From assembly GCA_040182905.1 (NCBI GenBank), contig JARQWU010000022.1:1-64000 (forward strand): a stretch of DNA of 64,000 bases, read 5' to 3'. The notes beneath the pieces are model-generated. The model did no database searches, was not told the DNA's origin, and worked only from the letters and a program-made list of their open reading frames with translations. Positions within the stretch are counted from its first letter, which is position 1. Each line of letters starts with the position of its first letter. This stretch comes from Barthelona sp. PAP020. Lineage: Eukaryota; Metamonada: BaSk clade. Position numbers and translations under genes: made by a program. This document shows, piece after piece, positions 30,005-39,200 of this stretch.

Positions 30005-32917
30005 ATGAACCTTTGTTTTAATGGGCTTATTATTTTATTTATATGTTTTCAAATTGTTTTTTCAACAAATTGTTTGAATATTTTAAAAATTTATGGTGAT
30101 GAGAAACCTGTTGTCTCAACCTTTTTAACCGAGGACAGAATGTACTTGGGAAGTTGTCATTCTGATGGTACAATCAATTTCTATCATCGTCATGCATATC
30201 CTGAATCTTATCCTGATTGTCCTTATTTGTATTATGGATCATATCGTCCAGATTATACTGGGAATCGTACTTTATTACAATGTTCATTGAATGATACTAA
30301 TGTGATACAAACATATTTTGATCCATTAAAGAATTCAATTTTTGTTGATTTGGTTATTCATTTTGAGTTGGTGAATTTTGACCATTTAAATACACATTCT
30401 AAAGAGTTTTCTGAATTAAATAATGGAGATATTATGTTTTTATTCAATTTTTATATGCCCTTTTCGATGGAACCATATAATGATATTTGGGGACCTAATA
30501 CTCTTTCTTCGATACCTAAATCATTACAATTATCATATGACAAGATTAATTATCAATTACCTCCATTATTTCCTTGTTTGCCGAAAGAAATTCCAAGTTG
30601 CATCTTTAGTGAAGGCACTGCTGTTAGTTTTTCAAGAGGACGACAATTAGTTACTTTAACAATCGGAAATGATGACTTTTCTTTGTCTTTATGGCCAGAA
30701 ACATGTGACAATCCTTTATATTTGGGAAACGGGTTGTATATCACAAAAAAATCGAATGAAATTGATTCTTTAAAAATATTCAGTTGTGAAGAACATTATT
30801 GCCATTATTGTCAAACAAATCATTCTTCAGAAATTAAAGGAAATCCAGGAATTTCCTCATTTAATGCCATTAAGCATTATGATGGTAGATATGAAGGTGT
30901 TTTATTGATAACCACTTCAAAACAAATATATGTTTTACAACATAATCGTACAATCAAATTGAATGGTGATATAGACATTCAAAATGCAACTTTTGTCACA
31001 TTATCCTTTGATAATGATTTGTTAATCATTGGAGATTCAAATAAAGATGTTCATTTATTCATAAATTATGAATACTACAATACTATTGATGATTTTGATG
31101 TTGAATCTATTCAAATATTTGGATTTCACCAATATTATTTGTTACTTCAACAATTTTCAAACAGTAGTGATTTTAAAAGAACAAAACCAAAAATGTTATT
31201 GGACACTTTTGCCACTGGAATTGTAAGGCCAACTGCCAATCTTTATCAAGAGAGAATGGCTTGGCATGATCCTATTTCTCCAGATCTAGCATTTCAAAAA
31301 GGGTATTTATTAGAATTTGTAATTTTTGCTTGCAGTTTATTCATATTTTTATATTCTGTATTGTTTAAAAGTTTTATTGGAAAAAAAACTAAGAATCATT
31401 TTCTTATTCCTTTGAATATTAATCAAAAATGGTCAAGTCGTTTATTTCTTTTATTTTTATTGGTTAAAACATTGTTTTCCATTTACTGTATTGAAATGGA
31501 ACCAGAATATACTAATGATTTACCTTCACATTTACGTTTCATTAAAATTTTACAATGGTCTCACACAAATGATTATGGGGAATTGCAAAGTTATCATGGA
31601 CCATGCGTGTATCCAGGGTTTTTCATATTTTTTTATCGTTTTTTCGCTGAATTATTCAGATATTCCTTGAAAGGGTTTCAATATTTATGGATGTTGATGG
31701 AAATTTTGATGAATGTCAGTGTTTTTAATTTAGCTAATCAGTATTTTCATTTACATGCGATTTCATGGTTTTTACCTTTGATTTCCGGACGTTTACATCT
31801 TTATAATATACAAGTTGTGACAAATGAATTACCAGTTCAATTATTGTTGATATTAGGAATTATGAATTTTGTTTCATGGTTGAGTCAACCTCCTCATCAA
31901 ACATTAAGATTATTGGTTTCTATTGTTTGTTTTACACTTGCTTGTAATATGAAATTAAATGCGTATTTTATCACCCCAGCGGTTATTTTTATTGTTGTTT
32001 TACGTAGGCTAAGATTTAAAGATTCAAATAAGGTTAGAAGATTAGCTTCTTTAGTCTTCATTTTGTTACAATGTGCCTTTATTTATCTTGCCATCACATA
32101 TTTATGTTATTTACCTTTCAAAAGCAATACACTTAATTATTTTAAGCAATCTTTTGAGTTGACAAGAACTTTTTTATGGGAAAAAACAAGAGTTTGGAAA
32201 TTTGTTAAATTTCAAGAATATTCAAAAGGATTGCCTGAATATTTGAGATTTATTTCAATAATAATGGCTTTTTCTAATTTATGGATTTTTTTTCAAAATA
32301 CAAAAAACATTAGTCCATTATCAGGGTTGAGAATGTTATTATTCTTTCCTTTTATTTTTGTTTCTTTGGCTCATGGATTGTTTACTCCTTTTTGTTCTTG
32401 GTTTATGCATACTTTACCAATGTTATTGGCATGTCATAATTGGCCAATAGATTTAACTATCATTTTAATTTTGTTTATTGAAACTAATTTTAGACATCAT
32501 GGTGAACAATATTTTGAAGATGTGAAGTCGTCAATATATGTTACTGCTTGTTTTGTTTCTATTACTTTGTTATTAACTATTTTTAATAAGTATCATTTGC
32601 AAAGAAGAAGAAAAATGTACATCAGATTGTTAAAACCAAATCCAATTCTTGCAATTTTTGGTTTTTTGATTTGTTTTTATTCTATTATCATTTTGACACC
32701 AATAACCGATATTAAAACACAACCTTTGTTTTTGTTAGGGATTGGGTTTTCTTTTTTAAGTGTTCTATTTGGTAAACCAATGAAAGAAACAGAATTTTTC
32801 AATCAAGCTTCTGTTGAAGATAATGATCTGGATGAAAATGTCAATGAAAGATCAAATACACCTGAAATTGAAATGGATGATGTTAAAACTCCAGTTATTG
32901 TTGACAATGAAGACTAA
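30005..32917 (+). CDS. ALG3-like dolichyl-P-Man mannosyltransferase fused to an N-terminal lumenal domain (970 aa)
   Basis: The C-terminal half (about residues 475-870) follows ALG3, which adds the first alpha-1,3 mannose to the lipid-linked Man5GlcNAc2 in the ER lumen. Matching blocks are YGELQSYHGPCVYPGF (ALG3: QGDTGPLVYPAG), CNMKLNAYFITPA (SVKMNxLLFAPG), SFELTRTFLWEKTRVWKFV and LAHGLFTPFCSWFMHTLPML. The N-terminal 430 residues are extra: a signal peptide (IILFICFQIVF), then a beta-rich, N-glycosylation-rich region with repeats such as LTEDRMYLGSCHSDGTINFY and LSFDNDLLIIGDSNKDVHLF that read like propeller blades, then a membrane span near 433-455. Typical ALG3 starts directly with its membrane part (about 440 aa). 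The N-terminal catalytic loop is altered, so the donor or acceptor may differ. The acidic tail lacks an obvious ER signal. Confidence 0.75.
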   Translation: MNLCFNGLIILFICFQIVFSTNCLNILKIYGDEKPVVSTFLTEDRMYLGSCHSDGTINFYHRHAYPESYPDCPYLYYGSYRPDYTGNRTLLQCSLNDTNVIQTYFDPLKNSIFVDLVIHFELVNFDHLNTHSKEFSELNNGDIMFLFNFYMPFSMEPYNDIWGPNTLSSIPKSLQLSYDKINYQLPPLFPCLPKEIPSCIFSEGTAVSFSRGRQLVTLTIGNDDFSLSLWPETCDNPLYLGNGLYITKKSNEIDSLKIFSCEEHYCHYCQTNHSSEIKGNPGISSFNAIKHYDGRYEGVLLITTSKQIYVLQHNRTIKLNGDIDIQNATFVTLSFDNDLLIIGDSNKDVHLFINYEYYNTIDDFDVESIQIFGFHQYYLLLQQFSNSSDFKRTKPKMLLDTFATGIVRPTANLYQERMAWHDPISPDLAFQKGYLLEFVIFACSLFIFLYSVLFKSFIGKKTKNHFLIPLNINQKWSSRLFLLFLLVKTLFSIYCIEMEPEYTNDLPSHLRFIKILQWSHTNDYGELQSYHGPCVYPGFFIFFYRFFAELFRYSLKGFQYLWMLMEILMNVSVFNLANQYFHLHAISWFLPLISGRLHLYNIQVVTNELPVQLLLILGIMNFVSWLSQPPHQTLRLLVSIVCFTLACNMKLNAYFITPAVIFIVVLRRLRFKDSNKVRRLASLVFILLQCAFIYLAITYLCYLPFKSNTLNYFKQSFELTRTFLWEKTRVWKFVKFQEYSKGLPEYLRFISIIMAFSNLWIFFQNTKNISPLSGLRMLLFFPFIFVSLAHGLFTPFCSWFMHTLPMLLACHNWPIDLTIILILFIETNFRHHGEQYFEDVKSSIYVTACFVSITLLLTIFNKYHLQRRRKMYIRLLKPNPILAIFGFLICFYSIIILTPITDIKTQPLFLLGIGFSFLSVLFGKPMKETEFFNQASVEDNDLDENVNERSNTPEIEMDDVKTPVIVDNED

Positions 32918-33362
32918 ATACTACTTTCATTGTTGTTTTCACATTTACTTTCATTTTCTTTTTTGAAGAGAGATTATTGTGAAGTTGATAATCTTTGAAA
33001 CAACAGATAACTTATGATTTTAAAAGTATGTTGAATCATTTTTGTTTTTATATAAATTTTTGTGGTGATTTTTTAATTTTTATTTATGGTTTTTTTGAAG
33101 TGCAAATAATTCAAGAAATAAAAAAATTAAATTTAAAATTTCATCAAAAAGACCAAAAACAAATCAAAAGATTTCTTTCTCAATCTCCCTTTGTGACTCC
33201 CTAATTTTTTCAGCCATCTTTTTTCATGTATATAAAAGAATAATAATTTCATGCTGTTTTTATCATTACAATTGACAAACCATTCATTCAAAAAAAAAAA
33301 GTTCCACCTTCATTTCTTAATTTTTTTTCTTTCCCTCATCTTTTTTTTTCGCAATTTATTAG
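32918..33362. other. 445-bp gap upstream of the Rab gene
   Basis: Very AT-rich. A frame at 32995-33204 opens with TTG (first ATG at 33028) and encodes a short hydrophobic stretch followed by a Lys-rich one. I do not regard it as a gene. The right end carries T8 and T9 tracts (33321-33349) just before the Rab ATG. Confidence 0.5.
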
Positions 33363-34083
33363 ATGGATAATAGTGAATACTCAGAAATAGAACAAGACTA
33401 TGTTTTTAAAAGTATTAAGTGTGTATCAAAAAAATTTATTCAATTTTTCCTTCCTTTTGTGTGTTTTTTCTAATAATGTAGTTGTGTTAATTGGTGAACC
33501 TGCGGTTGGAAAATCGAATATTCTTTCCCGTTTCACTCAGAATACTTTTTGTAAGGAAACTCGTCCAACAATTGGTGTGGAATTTGCAACTCGTGTTGTT
33601 GAAATCGATGGTAAATCAATTTGTGGTCAAGTTTGGGATACAGCTGGTCAAGATCAATATAGAGCAATTGTTAGTGCATTTTATAGAGGAGCTTTAGGAG
33701 CTTTTATTGTTTATGATATTACAAGAAGACATTCTTTTGAATCTATAAAGAAATGGATTGAAGAATTAAATCAGTATGCAGCTCCTTCAGTTAAAGTTTT
33801 GTTAGTTGGAAATAAAGTTGATATGAATTATGCAAGAGCTGTAAAAGCTGAAGAAGGTATGGCTTTAGCTAATTCTGGTGGTTATGATTTCCTAGAAACT
33901 TCTGCAAAAGATGATATTAATATTTACGAAGCTTTTTATTCCCTTATGACAAAGATTTATGAAAGTAACAAAGATGTTGATGTGGATGATGATAATAAAG
34001 ATGATGAGCCTATGGTTTTACCTGATGGTGTTGATTTATCAAACAATAAAGATGAATCGGATGCTGATGGTTGTGCTTGTTGA
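33363..34083 (+). CDS. RAB11: Rab11-like small GTPase with one intron (216 aa)
   Basis: Exon 1 is 33363-33411 and exon 2 is 33482-34083. Splicing joins AAA A to TT GTG and restores KIVLIGEPAVGKSN, the first strand and P-loop (G21-S28). Other motifs are TIGVEFATRVV, WDTAGQDQYRAI, VGNKVDM and ETSAKD. The string YRAIVSAFYRGALGAFIVYDI is characteristic of Rab11, a regulator of recycling endosomes and of traffic to the cilium. The protein ends in CAC, a CxC signal for double geranylgeranylation. Asp replaces the usual Glu after DTAGQ. An ATG inside the intron at 33400 gives a longer frame without the first strand and is not the start. A T9 tract ends 13 nt before the real ATG. Confidence 0.93.
33412..33481 (+). 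other. 70-nt intron in the Rab11-like gene
   Basis: Donor A|GTATTAAGTG and acceptor TTTCTAATAATGTAG|TTG. The CTAAT branch-like motif is placed so that 8 nt follow the branch A. Removal restores the Rab frame after codon position 1. Confidence 0.9.
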
Positions 34084-34135
34084 TTTGTAATAAATGGTTT
34101 ATGTTTTTTTTTTCTTTTTTTCAAAGAATCTGCAG

Positions 34136-35258
34136 ATGGTATTTACTTCAGCGGTTCTCCAGGCATATATTGATTCACAAGCCAAACAAGAAACTGAAGG
34201 TATTGTTTTCGTCCATATTTTTACCACTAACAAAAATAGAATTTGTAGATGAGCATACTCATAATTATTTCATTGGTTTGCCATCTAGTGGTAAAACTTC
34301 TATTATTCGATCAATTTTAGAAGGGACTATTCCGAAAGAAGTTAAACCCAGTTGTGTGTTAGAATATTATAATGGTAGAAAAGTGTTAGGTGCTGCAAAG
34401 AAAGCCATAATAGCTCATTTTTGGGAAATTGGGGGAGGTATTCAGCATTTGAATGTTTTAAATGAAAGTCTAAATGTAGATGAATTAGATTCGACCAATA
34501 TTTATTTAATTGTATCGTTACAACAAGTATTTCACTCTTTTGAAACTTTAGTCAAGGCTATAACGGTTATTAAACAAATTTTACATGAAAAAACTAAAGG
34601 AATGGGAGTTGATTCCAGACAACAATTGGAACTGAACAATGAAACAAAAATATGTCCTTGTATTTGTAAATTGCATATTATTTGTACTCATTTTGAAGAG
34701 TTTGATGGTATTACTGGTAATCCAAGAAGATCGGTGGTCAGATCCCTGAGAACTTTAGCATATACTGAAGATGCCTCTTTATATTTTGTTGATGTTACAA
34801 ATAAATCAGAGTCGTTGAAACGATTTCTCAATCATTCAAGGACGCTTTCTTTCAAACTTCCAATGCACAAAGATCCTTGTGAATTGTCTGACGTTGCTGC
34901 TATTTTTGTTAGAAATAGTGAAGATGATTTTTCTGATATTGGACAGATGCCTGCGTCTAAACCACACAATTCAATTTTACCATGGAATCCATTCATTTTG
35001 GGATGGATGGAGACCTTAAAAAATGATTTTCCCGTTGAGGAATCCAATCCAGCAGAACAACAGGCTCCTACAGTTTCAAAAAAATATGATGAACCTTTGA
35101 TTGATTTGGAGCATAACACAAGAATGGAAAGCTTGGAGAAGATTCAAATTATTGATGATGAGAAAGATGAAGCGGAATTCAATTCTTTGTTGGATTCTTT
35201 AAAAATTCCAAAAGATTCAAACAAAAAGAAAAAGGACAAAAAATCAAGACGCCGTTGA
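34136..35258 (+). CDS. DYNC2LI1: Dynein-2 light intermediate chain, with one intron (360 aa)
   Basis: D2LIC stabilises the cytoplasmic dynein-2 heavy chain that powers retrograde intraflagellar transport. Exon 1 is 34136-34199 and exon 2 is 34240-35258; splicing joins GAA-G to AA-TTT and gives a start of MVFTSAVLQAYIDSQAKQET. The P-loop FIGLPSSGKTSII lies at residues 34-41, and AHFWEIGGG, the family's diagnostic switch-like box (human IAHFWELGGG), follows. The later blocks LHIICTHFEEF, VVRSLRTLAY and ASLYFVDVTNKSE fit the GTPase-like fold. The tail is Lys-rich. The gene starts 52 nt after the Rab11-like gene with a T-rich spacer between. The unspliced frame that begins at 34071 is artefactual. 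Confidence 0.9.
34200..34239 (+). other. 40-nt intron in the D2LIC gene
   Basis: Donor G|GTATTGTTTTC and acceptor TTACCACTAACAAAAATAG|AA. The CTAAC branch motif has 9 nt after the branch A. The phase is again after the first codon base. Only splicing gives an ATG start shortly after a T tract. Confidence 0.85.
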
Positions 35259-35321
35259 AATATTTAATGATAAATGTACAAAAAACTTTGTGTTTGGCAA
35301 GATTTTTTTTTTGATAGTATC

Positions 35322-35831
35322 ATGTTTATTCCTCATTTTTGTGTGGCAATATGGTGTTCATTCTTATTAAAAGATCCAAATTATCTTGCTTTGATGATAT
35401 GTTGTATGATACCTGATATAATATTTTTTCCTTCAAATTTTACTTCGAATGTAACATTTAATTATTATATGTTGGGTATTTCCCATGGATTAGTAACAAA
35501 TTTTATATTTTTTATAATTATTTGCTTTATTTTATCAAAAAAAATCAAAAAAACCTTTTTAACATCTTTTGTAACAGCCCTGCAAGTACTTATTCATTGG
35601 GTTTTAGATTGTTGGAGTTTTCCAAGCATTTGGTTTGCGATGTCTGTGAACGGAATGCCAATATTTTTACATCAAAATCTTTTATTCAGAGGTTTTTTGT
35701 ATAATACACTTACAAAAGTACTTATTTCTGAAATTATTGGAGTTTTGGGTGTTATAGTTGCTATTATTCTCATTATTCGTAATCGTAAAAATACATCATC
35801 ATTTAAGGGCGAAATGACAGTCATTAAATGA
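35322..35831 (+). CDS. Small membrane protein with YdjM/DUF457-like pattern (169 aa)
   Basis: The frame contains an earlier ATG at 35274, only 15 nt after the D2LIC stop, but the ATG at 35322 follows a T10 tract (35303-35312) by 9 nt as in other genes here, so I prefer it. Four to five membrane spans are visible, with buried polar residues: MIPDIIFF near the first loop, ISHGLVTNF near the second and LIHWVLDCWSFPS near the third. Conserved PD, SH and HxxxD motifs in this order resemble the membrane-bound metal-dependent hydrolase family YdjM/DUF457 known from bacteria and archaea. This is a pattern match, not a firm assignment. Confidence 0.6.
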   Translation: MFIPHFCVAIWCSFLLKDPNYLALMICCMIPDIIFFPSNFTSNVTFNYYMLGISHGLVTNFIFFIIICFILSKKIKKTFLTSFVTALQVLIHWVLDCWSFPSIWFAMSVNGMPIFLHQNLLFRGFLYNTLTKVLISEIIGVLGVIVAIILIIRNRKNTSSFKGEMTVIK

Positions 35832-36213
35832 AAATCATTGATTATTTATCAAAGAACTTTGACAAGAGAATTTTTTCATCCAATTCTGTGTGTTTTCTCA
35901 GTTTTCATCCCTTTGTGAGTGTTTGGATTAACTATTTTTGCAAATGTTTCAAGTTTGAAACAGTATCCATTGATTAGTTAGTAATAGGAAGCTGCAATCT
36001 TCATTCATGTAAAGAATACTCTTTTGTAATTTTTATTTTTTTCACAATTTGTTTTTACAAAGGTCTGTTTAATTCTTTTCAATGATTTGATAAAAATAAA
36101 AACAAATCACTTTTATCAACTTGCAAGTTCTCAAAAAAAAAAAAAACTTTGTACATTTACCCTTCATTCAATTTTTTTTTTTAAAAAAAAGATCTCTTTC
36201 AATAATCCCTTGT
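35832..36213. other. 382-bp gap between convergent genes
   Basis: The gap mostly holds AT-rich 3' flanking sequence. Its first part is a 49-codon frame that starts at an ATG overlapping the preceding stop (ATGA, 35828-35831) and runs to TAG at 35977. The rest has poly-A and poly-T runs and no gene that I can see. Confidence 0.5.
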
Positions 36214-39200
36214 TTAACCAAAACTAGGGAAAGTTCTTTTTCTCAATCTGTCCAATTCTAATTTTAAGAATTCAATTTCCTCAGTTTGTTCTTTGACTAA
36301 TTGAACTATTTTAGCTCTTTTAACCACCATATCCAAACCACTAGTCTTATTTAAAGCTTCATTATCTCGAACAAACAATTCATTTTCAGCTCTGCCAGTA
36401 ATCTCCATTTGAACTTTAGGAGGAACTAAGATTCTTCTCTCTTCTACAGCATGATTCAAAACCTCAATTTCCTCAATGATTTTTAGGTTGTTTTTGTTGA
36501 TTTTTGCCCATTTTTGTTCATATTTATCACATTTATTTTTGTATTCAATAATTCTCTTTTCATGTGTTGCAACTGAATGCTCTAACCTACTCTTGATACT
36601 GTCAATTTCATCTTTTTGTTTTCTTTCAACATCATCATCTCTTAACATATCTTGCATGTGTCTGGTAACCCTTAATAATTGGAAATCTTTTGTCTCTTGT
36701 TGAATGTCTTCAATTTCCATTTCAAATTTCTTTATCAACCATTGATATCCACCAACACTTCTTCTATTTTCCATTATCTCTTTCAAAACATTATATACTT
36801 TATGAGCTGCCAAAACAACTTTGGTGTTTAAGTTCAACATCAAATCTCTATTTAACAATGTGATATTCTCATTTTCATGAATCAAATCAACAAAAAGATC
36901 CTTGGATACTTTACTGGTTACTTGATCATTCAAGTTTTCAGTAGCTCTTTTTCTAAATACATCTCTTAATCTATCAGACATTTCCAGAGTTTCTTTCACA
37001 TCAAAATCAAGAGTTTCAATCAAAGTAGATAATTTCTCAGTGTCCATTGTTTCAACATCTCCAAAAATATTCGGCAGAACAACATCATCATTTTCCAAAG
37101 TGAATATCTCAGAAAATCTTGCTGGACTTGAAATTTCAGATTGACCCTGCTGTAATCTTAATAAAACAGATAGATTCTGTTCTTCCATTGTTAATTGCTT
37201 TTGAATTCCCAAAATTTGGCTGTGTAAATCAAATGAGATGTTCTTTATGTTTTCTTGAATTTTTTCCAACTCAACAATAGTGTCTTTACGTAAAGCGATT
37301 AATTTTTCGCTCCAAGCAATGCTCAATTCAGTAAAATTTTTGTTGTTTCTATGAATTCTCAATTTTTCCCAACTTTCTTCATTGATTTCATCAGGTCTCA
37401 TAATATGCATATCATCTTCAAATGTTAAAGAAGTGAAGTAATCACATAATAACTCAAAATCATCAGATAATTTTGGTTCATAAACACCAAACGAATTGAT
37501 AGTCGAAATTTGTTTTACCAAGTCTTTATCTATAGGATTCAAAACAAAATCTTCCTTCATCAATTGACTCTTGATATTTTTAAACTTTTTGCCAATGCTC
37601 TTCCAATATACTATCAATGCTTGAGGGAATTGACCTTCAAAACTGGCTTTAAAATCACGTAAATGAGTTTTATCTTGGGATAACAAATTCATTCGTAGAT
37701 TATTTGCTTGTTCCAAACTTTGATGGAACTCCTCAATCCTGTGGTCCAAATCAGGATACAGTATTTTCACAAGACGCTCATTTTGAACATATTGTTCAAT
37801 ATTCTTCTTCAAAATTAAAATGTTATAATTCTTTAAATTCAACGTAATGATCATCAATTCGAAGACATTGATCATGTCATAGACTTTATTTCTTAATTCA
37901 CCAAGATGGAACATTTTATTGCCAAAATTCTCAATAATTGAAGCATTTGAAGCAACTAAACTTCTTAACTCAGCTTCAATTTGCTTCAATTTCTTTTCTT
38001 GTTGTTCTTTAATACCTTCTAACTTACTTTCATATTCTTCTGCTTCTTTGATTTGACTTTCATTCCATTTAGCCTTTTCAACAGTGTTATAAAAGTCAGG
38101 CACAGCTAATTCTTTTAAAATCATTTTGTCATTTGACAACTTCTTTCCATCCAACATTTCATTCAATGCATTTTTCATTCTTAAAGTCTTTTCATCATTT
38201 AACATTCGTGCCTTCATTTCATTTTCAAAAGAAATACGTTTTTTCTCTTGTTCTGTCAATATTTTGGGATATTTAATTTCAGCATCATCAACATTCATAT
38301 AATATTCAAATGACAATTCTGGTATCACATTAACTGAAGTATTTGTAATTAATTCAGATGTATCTTTTCCCAATTCATTAGCTAACTCGATAATTTTACC
38401 ATTATTAGTTTCAATGATTTCCAAATTGGATTTTTTCTCTTTATTCATTTTCTCAAATAGTTCATTGAATCTGAAAATAATACTTCTACATTCTCTTTTT
38501 AATAATCTTGCCTGTAAATAACGTCTAAACTTACTTGTCAATTCAATATCATTATAAAATAAAGTTTGAGTCATATTTCCTGCTTCATTGGGTAATATCT
38601 TTGCTTTAACGCTTAAATCTAATTTTCTAAGATTGACTAATCTTTCTTCGAATTTTTTATCAATAGCAGTCATCTTATTCAAAGCAAAATTATGAGTAAC
38701 AACACTTTTTTTCTTATCAATACTATTTAAAGCAAATTTCTTTTGTTCCAATGTATGTATGAAATTTTCAACAAGTCTTTCCCTCAATAATTTTCTTTGA
38801 TTCTTTAACACTTGATAATCTTGACTCAACTTAAGAATCTGTTGTTTTTCATCATCTATCAACCTTCTTTCCAACTGCAGATCAATAACAAACTCAAATT
38901 CTTGTAATTTTTCTTCATCATCCAATTCATTGTTCTCAATGATTAAGTCTCCCAAACGACCAGTCAATTCTACCAATTTTTCCATTGTTTCTTCACGAAT
39001 TGCAGCATCAATATTCAGTTGTTCCAATTCTTTGCTATTCAATGCAATTTCAAACAATGTTTCTTTATAAATAACAACCTCCGAATGATTTAACAAACGA
39101 GATGATAAATCACTCTTGGCAACATTTGAATATGTAACCCCAAATTCTTTCATCAACTCTTCAATCGACCATAACATAATTTCACCATTAAAGCCTCCAG

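Noticed and set aside
32995-33204. 69-codon ORF before the Rab gene
   Set aside because: Starts with TTG, low complexity, and sits in probable leader or promoter sequence.
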